This document shows positions 5,835-12,680 of a DNA stretch of 13,853 nucleotides, in pieces. The position numbers were made by a program, and so were the translations under genes. The stretch's first letter is position 1, and the number at the start of each line of letters is the position of its first letter. The notes below the pieces were generated by a model, which made no database searches, was not told the origin of the DNA, and saw nothing but the letters and a program-made list of their open reading frames with translations. Source of the stretch: JBGSWL01 sp041752455 (GTDB lineage: Bacteria > Pseudomonadota > Alphaproteobacteria > Rhizobiales > Rhizobiaceae); assembly GCA_041752455.1 (NCBI GenBank), contig JBGSWL010000130.1:1-13853 (forward strand), in the 5' to 3' direction.

Positions 5835-8150
5835 ATGGCAGACGGCGGACAGGACAAGGGCTTGCCGAGCGCATCGGACCTTGAGGAAAACGCCCTCTTC
5901 TTTCACCAGTTTCCAGTGCCCGGAAAGCTCGAAATCCGCGCGACCAAGCCGCTCGGCAACCAGCGTGATTTGGCGCTTGCCTATTCGCCCGGCGTTGCGG
6001 CGCCTTGCCTTGCGATTGCTGCCGATCCGGACAAGGCTGCCGACTATACGGCGCGCCAGAACCTCGTTGCCGTGGTCTCCAACGGCACGGCGGTGCTCGG
6101 CCTCGGCAATATCGGGCCGCTGGCATCCAAGCCGGTGATGGAAGGCAAAGCGGTCCTGTTCAAGAAATTTGCCGGCATTGATGTGTTCGACATCGAGATC
6201 GACGCGCCCGACGTCGAGCGCATGGTCTCTGTCGTCTCGGCGCTGGAGCCGACCTTCGGCGGCATCAATCTGGAAGACATCAAGTCGCCGGAGTGCTTCG
6301 AGGTCGAGGCACGCCTGCGCGCCATGATGGACATCCCGGTGTTCCATGATGACCAGCACGGCACCGCCATCATCGTCGCGGCGGCAATCCTCAACGGGTT
6401 GGAACTGGCCGGAAAATCACTGACCGAAGCGAAAATCGTCACGTCCGGCGCGGGCGCTGCGGCGCTGGCCTGCCTCAACCTGCTCGTCTCGATGGGCGCG
6501 CGGCTTGAAAACATCATCGTCACGGATATCGACGGCGTGGTTTTCAAGGGCCGGCCGATCCCGATCGATCGCTGGAAGGCGGTTTACGAGCGCGAAACGG
6601 ACAAGCGCACGCTTGCCGAGGCGATCATTGGCGCCGACGTGTTCCTCGGCCTGTCGGCGGCGGGCGTCCTGAAGCCGGAATATCTGGAAGCGATGGCCGA
6701 GCGGCCGCTGATCATGGCGCTTGCCAATCCGGTGCCGGAGATCATGCCGGAACTGGCGCGCCTAGCACGGCCCGATGCGATGATCTGCACCGGGCGCTCC
6801 GACTTCCCCAACCAGGTCAACAATGTCCTCTGCTTTCCCTACATCTTTCGCGGTGCGCTCGATTGCGCCGCCCGCTCGATCAACGAGGAGATGAAGATTG
6901 CCGCCGTGACGGCCATCGCCCAACTGGCGCGCGAAGAGCCCTCCGACATCGCCGCACGCGCCTATTCCGGCGAAAGCCCGATCTTCGGGCCGGATTACCT
7001 CATCCCTTCGCCGTTCGACCAGAGGCTGATCCTGCGCATCGCGCCCGCTGTCGCCGACGCTGCCGCCCGCAGCGGCGTTGCACGCCGGCCGATCACCGAC
7101 ATGGCTGCCTATCGCGACCGGCTGAACCGCTTCGTTTTCCGCTCAGGCCTGGTGATGAAGCCGATCATTGCGGCGGCACAGGCTGCCGGCATGCGCTCGA
7201 TCATCTATGCCGATGGCGAAGACGAGCGCGTGCTGCGCGCCGCCCAGATCATTCTGGAAGACGGGCTTGCCAAACCGATCCTCGTCGGGCGTCCCGACGT
7301 GATCGAGACACGCCTGAAGCGCTTCGGCCTGCGCATCCGTCCGGGCAAGGACTTCGAAATCGTCAATCCGCAGGATGATCCGCGCTACCGCGACTATGTC
7401 GATCATCTGGTCAGCATCGGTGGTCGCCAGGGCTTCACGCCGGACTATGCCCGCACGCTGGTGCGCACCAATGCCACCGTCATCTCGGCGATCGCGCTGA
7501 TGCGCGGCGATGCGGACGCCATGATCTGCGGCCTGGACGGGCGCTACGAGCGCCACCTGCGCACGGTCCAGTCGATTGTCGGCATTCGCGAAGGCGTGCG
7601 CGATTTGTCTGCGCTCTCGCTGCTGATTTCCGGGCGCGGCATGACCTTCTTCACCGACACCTATGTGACGATCGAGCCCAGCGCCGAGGAGATCGCTGAA
7701 ATGACGATCCTCGCCGCCGAGGAAATCCGCCGTTTCGGCATCGTGCCCAAGGCCGCGCTGTTGTCCCATTCCAACTTCGGCTCACGCGACAGTGCATCGG
7801 CCGCCAAGATGCGAAGGGCCGTCGAATTGCTGCATGCGCAAGCCCCGGACCTTTGCGTCGATGGCGAAATGCATGCCGACAGCGCGCTGAACGAGGAATT
7901 GCGCAACCGCGTCTACCCGCATTCGATCCTGAATGGAGAAGCCAATCTGCTTGTGTTCCCGAACCTTGACGCCGCCAACATCACGGTCAACGCGGTCAAA
8001 TGCATGACCGAGGCCTTGCATGTCGGGCCGATCCTTTTGGGAACAGCCCGCCCGGCGCATGTGCTGACGACGTCGGTCACATCGCGCGGTGTTGTGAACA
8101 TGAGCGCGATTGCCGCTGTTGAAGCGGCGCAACTGAAAGAAACGCCCTGA
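5835..8150 (+). CDS. maeB: Malic enzyme with C-terminal phosphotransacetylase-like domain (MaeB type)
   Basis: It catalyses oxidative decarboxylation of malate to pyruvate with NAD(P)+ in the cytosol, linking the TCA cycle to pyruvate, acetyl-CoA and NADPH supply. From ATG 5835 it is 771 residues, typical of bacterial hybrid malic enzymes. The malic N-terminal domain (~24-155) has catalytic Tyr 50 (AYSPGVAAPC) and Lys 105 (EGKAVLFK). Metal-binding acids are in NLEDIKSPECF (E147, D148) and FHDDQHGTAI (D172, D173). The nucleotide-binding domain (~165-400) has GAGAAA (205-210) and ends with SDFPNQVNNVLCFPYIFRG. Residues ~440-765 are a PTA/PTB domain (YADGEDERVLRAAQIILEDG, ILVGRPDVIE, GEMHADSALNEE), which in this family is thought to be regulatory rather than catalytic, sensing acetyl-CoA. 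NAD versus NADP preference cannot be read from the sequence; Sinorhizobium has one enzyme of each type (DME and TME). No terminator precedes it, so it may be partly co-transcribed with the racemase. Confidence 0.95.
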   Translation: MADGGQDKGLPSASDLEENALFFHQFPVPGKLEIRATKPLGNQRDLALAYSPGVAAPCLAIAADPDKAADYTARQNLVAVVSNGTAVLGLGNIGPLASKPVMEGKAVLFKKFAGIDVFDIEIDAPDVERMVSVVSALEPTFGGINLEDIKSPECFEVEARLRAMMDIPVFHDDQHGTAIIVAAAILNGLELAGKSLTEAKIVTSGAGAAALACLNLLVSMGARLENIIVTDIDGVVFKGRPIPIDRWKAVYERETDKRTLAEAIIGADVFLGLSAAGVLKPEYLEAMAERPLIMALANPVPEIMPELARLARPDAMICTGRSDFPNQVNNVLCFPYIFRGALDCAARSINEEMKIAAVTAIAQLAREEPSDIAARAYSGESPIFGPDYLIPSPFDQRLILRIAPAVADAAARSGVARRPITDMAAYRDRLNRFVFRSGLVMKPIIAAAQAAGMRSIIYADGEDERVLRAAQIILEDGLAKPILVGRPDVIETRLKRFGLRIRPGKDFEIVNPQDDPRYRDYVDHLVSIGGRQGFTPDYARTLVRTNATVISAIALMRGDADAMICGLDGRYERHLRTVQSIVGIREGVRDLSALSLLISGRGMTFFTDTYVTIEPSAEEIAEMTILAAEEIRRFGIVPKAALLSHSNFGSRDSASAAKMRRAVELLHAQAPDLCVDGEMHADSALNEELRNRVYPHSILNGEANLLVFPNLDAANITVNAVKCMTEALHVGPILLGTARPAHVLTTSVTSRGVVNMSAIAAVEAAQLKETP

Positions 8151-8208
8151 CTTAATCTTTTGGCCGCATTTTGCTGCCAAGACATGAGCGGGTCAGGGTG
8201 TTCTGCAT

Positions 8209-9393
8209 ATGGTTTCCGCTTCGCGTCGCATCTCCGGGTTTCTCGGTCGCACCTTGGCGGCAGCGGCGACCCTGTTGGCGCTTGTGGCCGTACCCGTATC
8301 CGATGCCCATGCCCAATCATCCTCCTGCCGGTCGCTGAAAGCCGAATACGCCGCAGCGCAACGTGGTGGGACCGGAAGTGCCCGGGCACGCCAGTACGCC
8401 GATGCCGCGCGGCGCCAAGCCTCCGAAATCCGTCGCGCCGAATCTGCGGCACGGCGCGCCAACTGCGGGCGCTCCAATGCAGGCGAATGCCGGCAGTTGA
8501 ACGCGACGATCGCGCGCATGCGGGCCAACCTTGCCAAGCTTGAACGTGAGACAGCCCGTTTGTCCGGCGGCGCATCGCGCGGGCAACTGGCTCGCATCCG
8601 GTCGCGCATGGAGGCGGCTTGTGCGCCATCATCTGCGCCGAAACGCGAGGTCATTGCCCGGCGCGACCCAGGCATCCGCCAACCGGCGGTCAAACCGGCC
8701 CGCAAGCCCCTGTCGCAGGAAACACCGGCCGTGAGCGGGCGCGCAGGAATGACGCTCCTGCCGGGAGGCGCCGGTTTTGCTGTCGCACCAAATGGAACCG
8801 GCAATTTGCGCACGGTGTGCGTGCGCACCTGTGACGGTTATTTCTTCCCGGTCTCGTTTGGCGCAGGCCCCGGTCAGGTCGCTCGCGATTCTGCGGTTTG
8901 CGCGGCCCTTTGCCCGTCTGCCGAAACGGTTCTCTTCACCCAGCGTATCGACGATGAAGAGATCGCCAACATGACGTCGATTGACGGAATGCCCTATGGC
9001 AAGCTGCCGAATGCGTTTGTCTACCAGAACGCCGGGCGCAACCCGAAATGCACCTGCGGCCGGGCTGACCCGTCTGCGATCGGCGTTGCCGGCGTGACCA
9101 GCGCGCAGCAGAAACCGGTCGAGGGTGAAACTGTCGCCACGTCTGAACCGGATATGCCGCTTCCGATACCTGCTTCACGCCCGGACCTTGCCGCTGACCC
9201 GGAAACGGCCGCCAATGCCAAGGCCGGGTTGACGCCGTCAGGAGCAGGAGAAATCGCCGGAGCTGTCAGCGTCGGGGAGGTCTATGACCTTGCCGACGGG
9301 CGCAAGAATGTCAGGGTCGTCGGCGGAGAATTTCTTCCCGACCCAGAAACGGCAATAGATCTGCGAGCTCCGGTCCCGACGCCCGACCTGTGA
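8209..9393 (+). CDS. Secreted DUF2865 family protein
   Basis: The function is unknown. It is 394 residues with a clear Sec signal peptide: basic start, hydrophobic core around AAAATLLALVAV, and cleavage probably after AHA (residue 35). The mature protein begins with a helical, Arg/Ala-rich segment (~40-140, CRSLKAEYAAAQRG, NATIARMRANLAKLERE) likely to be coiled coil. A Pro-rich linker follows, then a Cys-rich core LRTVCVRTCDGYFFPVSFGA with CAALCP and PKCTCGRA (Cys 204, 208, 231, 235, 281, 283). That core is the hallmark of DUF2865 (PF11064) as I recall it, and the paired cysteines suggest disulfides in the periplasm or metal binding. The C-terminal ~100 residues are Pro/Ala-rich and end with the motif-like DGRKNVRVVGGEFLPDPETA. 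The last 83 bp overlap gltX antisense. A weak ribosome binding site (CAGGG) precedes ATG 8209. It starts 58 bp after maeB. Confidence 0.85.
   Translation: MVSASRRISGFLGRTLAAAATLLALVAVPVSDAHAQSSSCRSLKAEYAAAQRGGTGSARARQYADAARRQASEIRRAESAARRANCGRSNAGECRQLNATIARMRANLAKLERETARLSGGASRGQLARIRSRMEAACAPSSAPKREVIARRDPGIRQPAVKPARKPLSQETPAVSGRAGMTLLPGGAGFAVAPNGTGNLRTVCVRTCDGYFFPVSFGAGPGQVARDSAVCAALCPSAETVLFTQRIDDEEIANMTSIDGMPYGKLPNAFVYQNAGRNPKCTCGRADPSAIGVAGVTSAQQKPVEGETVATSEPDMPLPIPASRPDLAADPETAANAKAGLTPSGAGEIAGAVSVGEVYDLADGRKNVRVVGGEFLPDPETAIDLRAPVPTPDL
9311..9393. other. 83-bp antisense coding overlap of the DUF2865 gene and gltX
   Basis: The plus-strand DUF2865 frame stops at 9391-9393, while the minus-strand gltX frame stops at 9313-9311 (TGA). 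Both frames were translated through this stretch: the + strand gives VRVVGGEFLPDPETAIDLRA and the - strand gives SGPELADLLPFLGREEILRR. Both look like genuine family tails rather than read-through. No terminator hairpin is visible in or near the overlap. Confidence 0.85.
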
Positions 9394-10690
9394 GGGCAAT
9401 GCGCAGCGGCATGAACAGCGCCCTGCCCTTGCGGCCTGACGCCAGCTTGGCCGCATCGGTCCACACTTTCCATGTCGCAGGCGTCACCTCGCCTTCGGGA
9501 AACTGGTCAAAGGCCATACGGCAGAATTCGAGGTCTTCGGCATCGGTGGCAACCGCCGTGTCCGGACCGACAGTGACGATCTGCCACCACTGCGCCGCAT
9601 CGCCGACCTTGGCGCAATTGTCGCGCACGGCCAGCCAAAGGCCTTCCGCTCGCGGATCGTCCACATCGACACCGGCTGCGGCAAGCGCCTGACGGGCCTG
9701 CGAAAACGTCTTGCCATGCACCAGTGGCGCGTTCAGTGCATCAAGATCGGCCGGATCGAACTTTGCCGCCGATTTCGACGTCGCCGCGATCTCGAACCGC
9801 TCGGCAAGCGCCTCAAGCGAGGGCAATGCCTCGACCTGCGCCGAAGAGCCGGTCAGGACCGCAAGACTGGCAACTGCCATCGGCTCATAGCCGCTTTCGG
9901 CAAGGCTTTTGACCGACAGGGCGCCGGTGCGCTTGGAAAGGCCCTCGCCGGTCGCCGTCGTCAGAAGATTGTGGTGGCCGAAACGCGGTGCATCCGCACC
10001 CAGCGCCGCAAACAGCGCCATCTGCACCCCGGTATTGGTCACATGGTCGTCGCCGCGGATCACATCGGTGATGCCGAACTCGATGTCATCGACGACAGAC
10101 GGCAACGTGTAGAGAAACGTGCCGTCCTCGCGCACCAGCACGGGATCGGACAGCGAGGCAAGATCGACCGTCTGCGGGCCGCGCACCAGATCATCCCAAT
10201 GGATTTCGGTTCGCTGCGTGGCGAACGGGTCGCCGCCATGGTTGGGCAACAGGAAACGCCAATGCGGCTGGCGGCCTTCGGCCTCGTATGCGGCGCGCTC
10301 GGCGTCGGTGAGCTTCAGCGCCTCGCGGCCATAGACCGGTGGCAGCCGGCGCGACAGCAGGATCTTGCGCTTGCGCTCGATCTCGTCGGCGGTCTCGTAG
10401 CAGGGATAAAGCAGCCCGGCCGCGATCAACCGCTGTTGGGCATTCCTGTAGCGGTCCATCCGTGCGGACTGGTACTCGATACGGTCCGGCACGATGCCAA
10501 GCCAGACGAGATCGGCGGCGATCTGGTCGGCATATTCCTGCCGCGAGCGCGCCGTGTCCGTATCGTCAAAGCGCAGGATGAAGGTTCCGCCCTCGCGCAG
10601 CTTGACAAGCCAATTGAACAGCGCGGTGCGCGTATTGCCGATATGGATGTGGCCGGTCGGCGACGGCGCAAAGCGGACAGTGACAGTCAT
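9311..10690 (-). CDS. gltX: Glutamyl-tRNA synthetase (class I, short form)
   Basis: It charges tRNA with glutamate in the cytosol. From ATG 10690 it has 459 residues. The HIGH signature appears as HIGN (16-19) in FAPSPTGHIHIGNTRTALFN, and the KMSKS loop as GLSKRTG (around K253). LRFDDTDTARS, SDPVLVREDGTFLYTLPSVVDD and VIRGDDHVTNT are typical GluRS blocks, and a helical anticodon-binding region follows. The bacterial zinc-site cysteines are not evident; only Cys 97 lies in that region (YPCYETADEIERKRK). Alphaproteobacteria often carry two GluRS genes and lack GlnRS, so this could be either the discriminating or the non-discriminating copy; the sequence alone does not say. AGGA at 10703-10700, 8 nt before ATG 10690, sets the start. 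A frame extension to 10774 overlaps the MFS gene and is rejected. It lies 28 bp downstream of the MFS gene, same strand, and its 3' end overlaps the DUF2865 gene by 83 bp. Confidence 0.95.
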   Translation of the reverse strand: MTVTVRFAPSPTGHIHIGNTRTALFNWLVKLREGGTFILRFDDTDTARSRQEYADQIAADLVWLGIVPDRIEYQSARMDRYRNAQQRLIAAGLLYPCYETADEIERKRKILLSRRLPPVYGREALKLTDAERAAYEAEGRQPHWRFLLPNHGGDPFATQRTEIHWDDLVRGPQTVDLASLSDPVLVREDGTFLYTLPSVVDDIEFGITDVIRGDDHVTNTGVQMALFAALGADAPRFGHHNLLTTATGEGLSKRTGALSVKSLAESGYEPMAVASLAVLTGSSAQVEALPSLEALAERFEIAATSKSAAKFDPADLDALNAPLVHGKTFSQARQALAAAGVDVDDPRAEGLWLAVRDNCAKVGDAAQWWQIVTVGPDTAVATDAEDLEFCRMAFDQFPEGEVTPATWKVWTDAAKLASGRKGRALFMPLRIALTGRASGPELADLLPFLGREEILRRRP

Positions 10691-10718
10691 GGGCGTGTTC
10701 CTGACAGAATTGGCCGTC

Positions 10719-11975
10719 TCATGCCAGACCCGGCCGCGCCGGATCAAGCTCAACGCCCGCCCGCGCACGGGCAATCACATGGCGCCCGACCGGGGCGACG
10801 AGGGCGGCTGCAGTCAGGGCAAACAGCGCCAGCGCGACAATCTGGATGTCGAACGAGACACCCGTGTCGATCAGCCAACCGGACAGGCCCGGCCCGACGG
10901 CGGTGGAAAACACCATGGCCCCGGTGATCATCGAGCGTACGGCGCCCAGATGTTTGGTGCCGTAGATCTCCGGCCACAGCGCACCGTAGATCGTCGCGGC
11001 CATGCCGAAGCATGAGCCGGCAATCGCCATGAAAACGAACAGCGCTGCAAAATCATGCCAAAAGGCGAGCGTCAGCGCAGCGGTACCAAGCAGCGCCAGC
11101 ATTAGCGGCAACAGGGTTGCCGAGCCAAGCCGGTCGACCAGCCGCCCGGACACCATGGTCGAGACAATAGCAAACCCGGCAAGCACCGGCGTTGCCACGG
11201 AAAATCCGGTGATGTCCCAACCGCGCTGCTCGACCATGTAGACCTGGTGGAAGAACAGGATGGTGCCGATCACCGGCGGCGCGAGCACCGCTGCCATCAG
11301 GGGATAGAACCACGGATCACGCAGCACTTCGCCACGCGTCCACTGGCGGCCCTGAACAGCGCCTGCGGCAGCGCCCCCGACATGGCCTTGAGGCTCGCGC
11401 CCCTTGGCAAAGCTCCACAGGATCACCGGCAAGGCAATGACGAGGATGGCGACCGCCCCGGCAATCCATGATCCGCGCCAGCCGAAGCTGACGGCCAGCG
11501 CGACGAAGGTCAGCGGCATCAGCGCTTCGCCGACCTGGTGGCCGAGCGCGGCAATCGACACGGCACGGCCACGATTGGCGCTGTACCAGCGGCCGATCGC
11601 CGTAAAGGCCGTGTGCGGGAAAAGCCCCTGCCCGAACAGGCGCAGCCCGATGATGGCAAGCCCGACTGTCCACACAGAATGGGCAAACGCCATCAGCACC
11701 ATCGCCGTGGCAAGGCCAAGGCCCGCAAACACCGCAAACCGCACAACCGGCACCCTGTCGATGAAGGCGCCGACATAGGGCAGCAACGCCGCGCTCGCGA
11801 GCGTCGCGATCATGTAGATGAAGCCGAAATCGCCATTGGAAAGCGAGAGTTCCTCGCGGATATGGCCCGACGAAAGCGAGATCAGGAAGGTCTGGCCGTA
11901 GCTGGAAAACAGCGTGCAAACGAACCCGCCGGCCAGCCAGCGCCCGTTGCGCGCGATGAAGGAGAAATCGGTCAT
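10719..11975 (-). CDS. MFS transporter, substrate unknown
   Basis: This is an inner-membrane secondary transporter of the major facilitator superfamily, 418 residues with a pattern of about 12 hydrophobic helices, the first around 12-32 and the second around 50-70. A motif-A-like loop GAFIDRVPVVRF (69-80) lies between helices 2 and 3. GRAVSIAALGHQVGEALMP is in the helix 4-5 region, and the central loop (FAKGREPQGHVGGAAAGAVQ) divides the two halves. The N-terminus (FSFIARNGRWLAGGF) resembles a common alphaproteobacterial MFS group related to NarK/OFA-like carriers, but I cannot assign a substrate. The start at 11975 (MTDFSF) is preferred over the in-frame 12053, because the extra 26 residues are Pro/Ser-rich and lie over the palindromic regulatory region. 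It is followed after 28 bp by gltX, probably in one transcript. Confidence 0.9.
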   Translation of the reverse strand: MTDFSFIARNGRWLAGGFVCTLFSSYGQTFLISLSSGHIREELSLSNGDFGFIYMIATLASAALLPYVGAFIDRVPVVRFAVFAGLGLATAMVLMAFAHSVWTVGLAIIGLRLFGQGLFPHTAFTAIGRWYSANRGRAVSIAALGHQVGEALMPLTFVALAVSFGWRGSWIAGAVAILVIALPVILWSFAKGREPQGHVGGAAAGAVQGRQWTRGEVLRDPWFYPLMAAVLAPPVIGTILFFHQVYMVEQRGWDITGFSVATPVLAGFAIVSTMVSGRLVDRLGSATLLPLMLALLGTAALTLAFWHDFAALFVFMAIAGSCFGMAATIYGALWPEIYGTKHLGAVRSMITGAMVFSTAVGPGLSGWLIDTGVSFDIQIVALALFALTAAALVAPVGRHVIARARAGVELDPARPGLA

Positions 11976-12038
11976 GGGACCTGCAAGGATTGGGTTCGGC
12001 CTTGATGGCGAGCCGACCGATGCAAGTTTCGCTCCGGT

Positions 12039-12056
12039 CGGATGACCGGTCATCCG
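12039..12056. promoter_or_regulatory. Perfect 18-bp palindrome, candidate operator upstream of the MFS-gltX genes
   Basis: CGGATGACCGGTCATCCG is exactly self-complementary over all 18 bases, 63 bp upstream of the MFS ATG. On the minus strand TTTACA (12077-12072) is a fair -35, and 17 nt later GATGAC (12054-12049), inside the palindrome, is a weak -10. The palindrome would therefore cover the promoter. A second inverted repeat, CCGACCG at 12013-12019 with CGGTCGG at 12035-12041, overlaps its edge by three bases. No T-run follows, so a terminator is unlikely. A TetR- or GntR-type regulator would fit, but none is encoded nearby. Confidence 0.5.
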
Positions 12057-12079
12057 GGAATGGATGCGCGGTGTAAAGC

Positions 12080-12370
12080 CTAATCCAACCGGCCGTTGAC
12101 GTATTTGTGGATCAGCGAATTGATCAGCGTCTGGTAAGGAATGCCTTCTTCCAGCGCCTTGGCTTTCAGACGCGCCAGATCGGGTTCAGGCACCGAAATC
12201 GAAATGCGCTTGCGCTTCGGGTTGAGCGTGTTGCGCGCGACTTCACGCAGCCACTCTTTCCACTGCTCCTGATCCGGAACATCGACCCATTCACCGCGTT
12301 CGGTTGAAGCGATCAATTCTGCTTCTTCCTCGTCGGTCATTTCATAAATTTTGTCCGTCAGCTTCGCCAT
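12080..12370 (-). CDS. CopG/BrnA-like ribbon-helix-helix antitoxin
   Basis: This is predicted to be the antitoxin of a type II toxin-antitoxin pair; it binds the toxin and represses its own operon. It is 96 residues. The acidic N-terminal half (MTDEEEAELIASTERGEWVDV) is probably the toxin-binding segment. The C-terminal ~40 residues form a ribbon-helix-helix domain: strand KRKRISISVPEPDL, helix ARLKAKALEEGI, turn and helix PYQTLINSLIHKYVNG. The ending GIPYQTLINSLIHKYVNGRL is very characteristic of the CopG/BrnA-type antitoxins I know. ATG 12370 overlaps the toxin TGA by one base (TGATG), with AAAGGTGA as ribosome binding site inside the toxin tail. A TTG at 12373 would add one Met. Toxin-first order matches BrnT/BrnA. 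Confidence 0.85.
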   Translation of the reverse strand: MAKLTDKIYEMTDEEEAELIASTERGEWVDVPDQEQWKEWLREVARNTLNPKRKRISISVPEPDLARLKAKALEEGIPYQTLINSLIHKYVNGRLD

Positions 12371-12648
12371 CAATGGTCACCTTTGCCAAGATATGCAGCA
12401 GTTGCTTTCCGCGACGGGTACAAGGTCTTCAGAAAAAGGCCACCGGGTTCCCTGACTGCGGGCACGACATAGGCGTAGCCTCTGATCGCAACAACCACCT
12501 GTACCTGATACGCGTATTTTTCGGTGTTTGGATGGGCGCGAAATACAAGAAAGCCGTCCCGTTCCAGAGCCTCCACCACATCAGCAAAGCCGATCCCGTG
12601 GGTTACCCGCAGACGTTCATCTTTCGCCGCATTCCACCTTGCATTCAT
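12370..12648 (-). CDS. BrnT-like toxin of a type II toxin-antitoxin module
   Basis: This is a small protein (92 residues) directly upstream of and coupled to a ribbon-helix-helix antitoxin. The pattern of an N-terminal W-x-x-A-K, then HGIGFADVVEAL, a central HPNTEKYAYQVQ and strands VVVAIRGYAYVVPAV, then LFLKTLYPSRKATAAYL at the end, resembles the BrnT/RelE-like fold used by ribonuclease toxins. Candidate functional residues are Lys 9, the His 17/Lys-Thr region and Arg 80/Lys 81 of the PSRKAT motif; these are inferences from conservation memory. The ATG at 12648 has no good ribosome binding site, so weak or near-leaderless translation is possible. The upstream sequence is AT-rich, unlike its neighbours, which hints at acquisition. 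It begins only 25 bp after the nadE stop. The pairing is more certain than the exact family. Confidence 0.72.
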   Translation of the reverse strand: MNARWNAAKDERLRVTHGIGFADVVEALERDGFLVFRAHPNTEKYAYQVQVVVAIRGYAYVVPAVREPGGLFLKTLYPSRKATAAYLGKGDH

Positions 12649-12680
12649 AAATTAATCCATATCCGATATATATTCAATCG
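12649..12680 (-). promoter_or_regulatory. AT-rich promoter/operator candidate of the toxin-antitoxin operon
   Basis: Between nadE and the toxin the sequence turns sharply AT-rich. On the minus strand TTGAAT, which includes the nadE TGA, precedes a run with ATATCGGATAT, a 5-bp-arm palindrome (12659-12669, odd centre). Such short palindromes are typical binding sites for ribbon-helix-helix antitoxins. A -10 cannot be assigned firmly: TAATTT at 17-nt spacing from TTGAAT would place the start point inside the toxin gene, whereas TATGGA would give a near-leaderless mRNA. Confidence 0.4.

Noticed and set aside
5835..8150. Reading maeB as two fused enzymes with active phosphate acetyltransferase
   Set aside because: The PTA-like C-terminal domain is a standard part of MaeB-type malic enzymes and is regarded as regulatory in this family, so the fusion is not new.
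8157..8181. Hairpin after maeB (TTGGC...GCA-TTT-TGC...GCCAA)
   Set aside because: It has an internal mismatch and is not followed by a T-run, so I do not call it a terminator.
10691..10774. N-terminal extension of gltX to 10774
   Set aside because: GluRS begins directly with the strand before the HIGN motif (MTVTVRFAPSPTG); the extension overlaps the MFS end, and AGGA at 10703-10700 supports ATG 10690.
9716..10927. Long plus-strand open frame (403 codons) opposite gltX
   Set aside because: Its Arg/Gln/Gly-rich composition is typical of an antisense shadow, and gltX on the other strand has all its catalytic motifs.
11976..12053. N-terminal extension of the MFS protein to 12053
   Set aside because: The residues are Pro/Ser-rich and run over the palindrome; the MFS fold starts normally at 11975.
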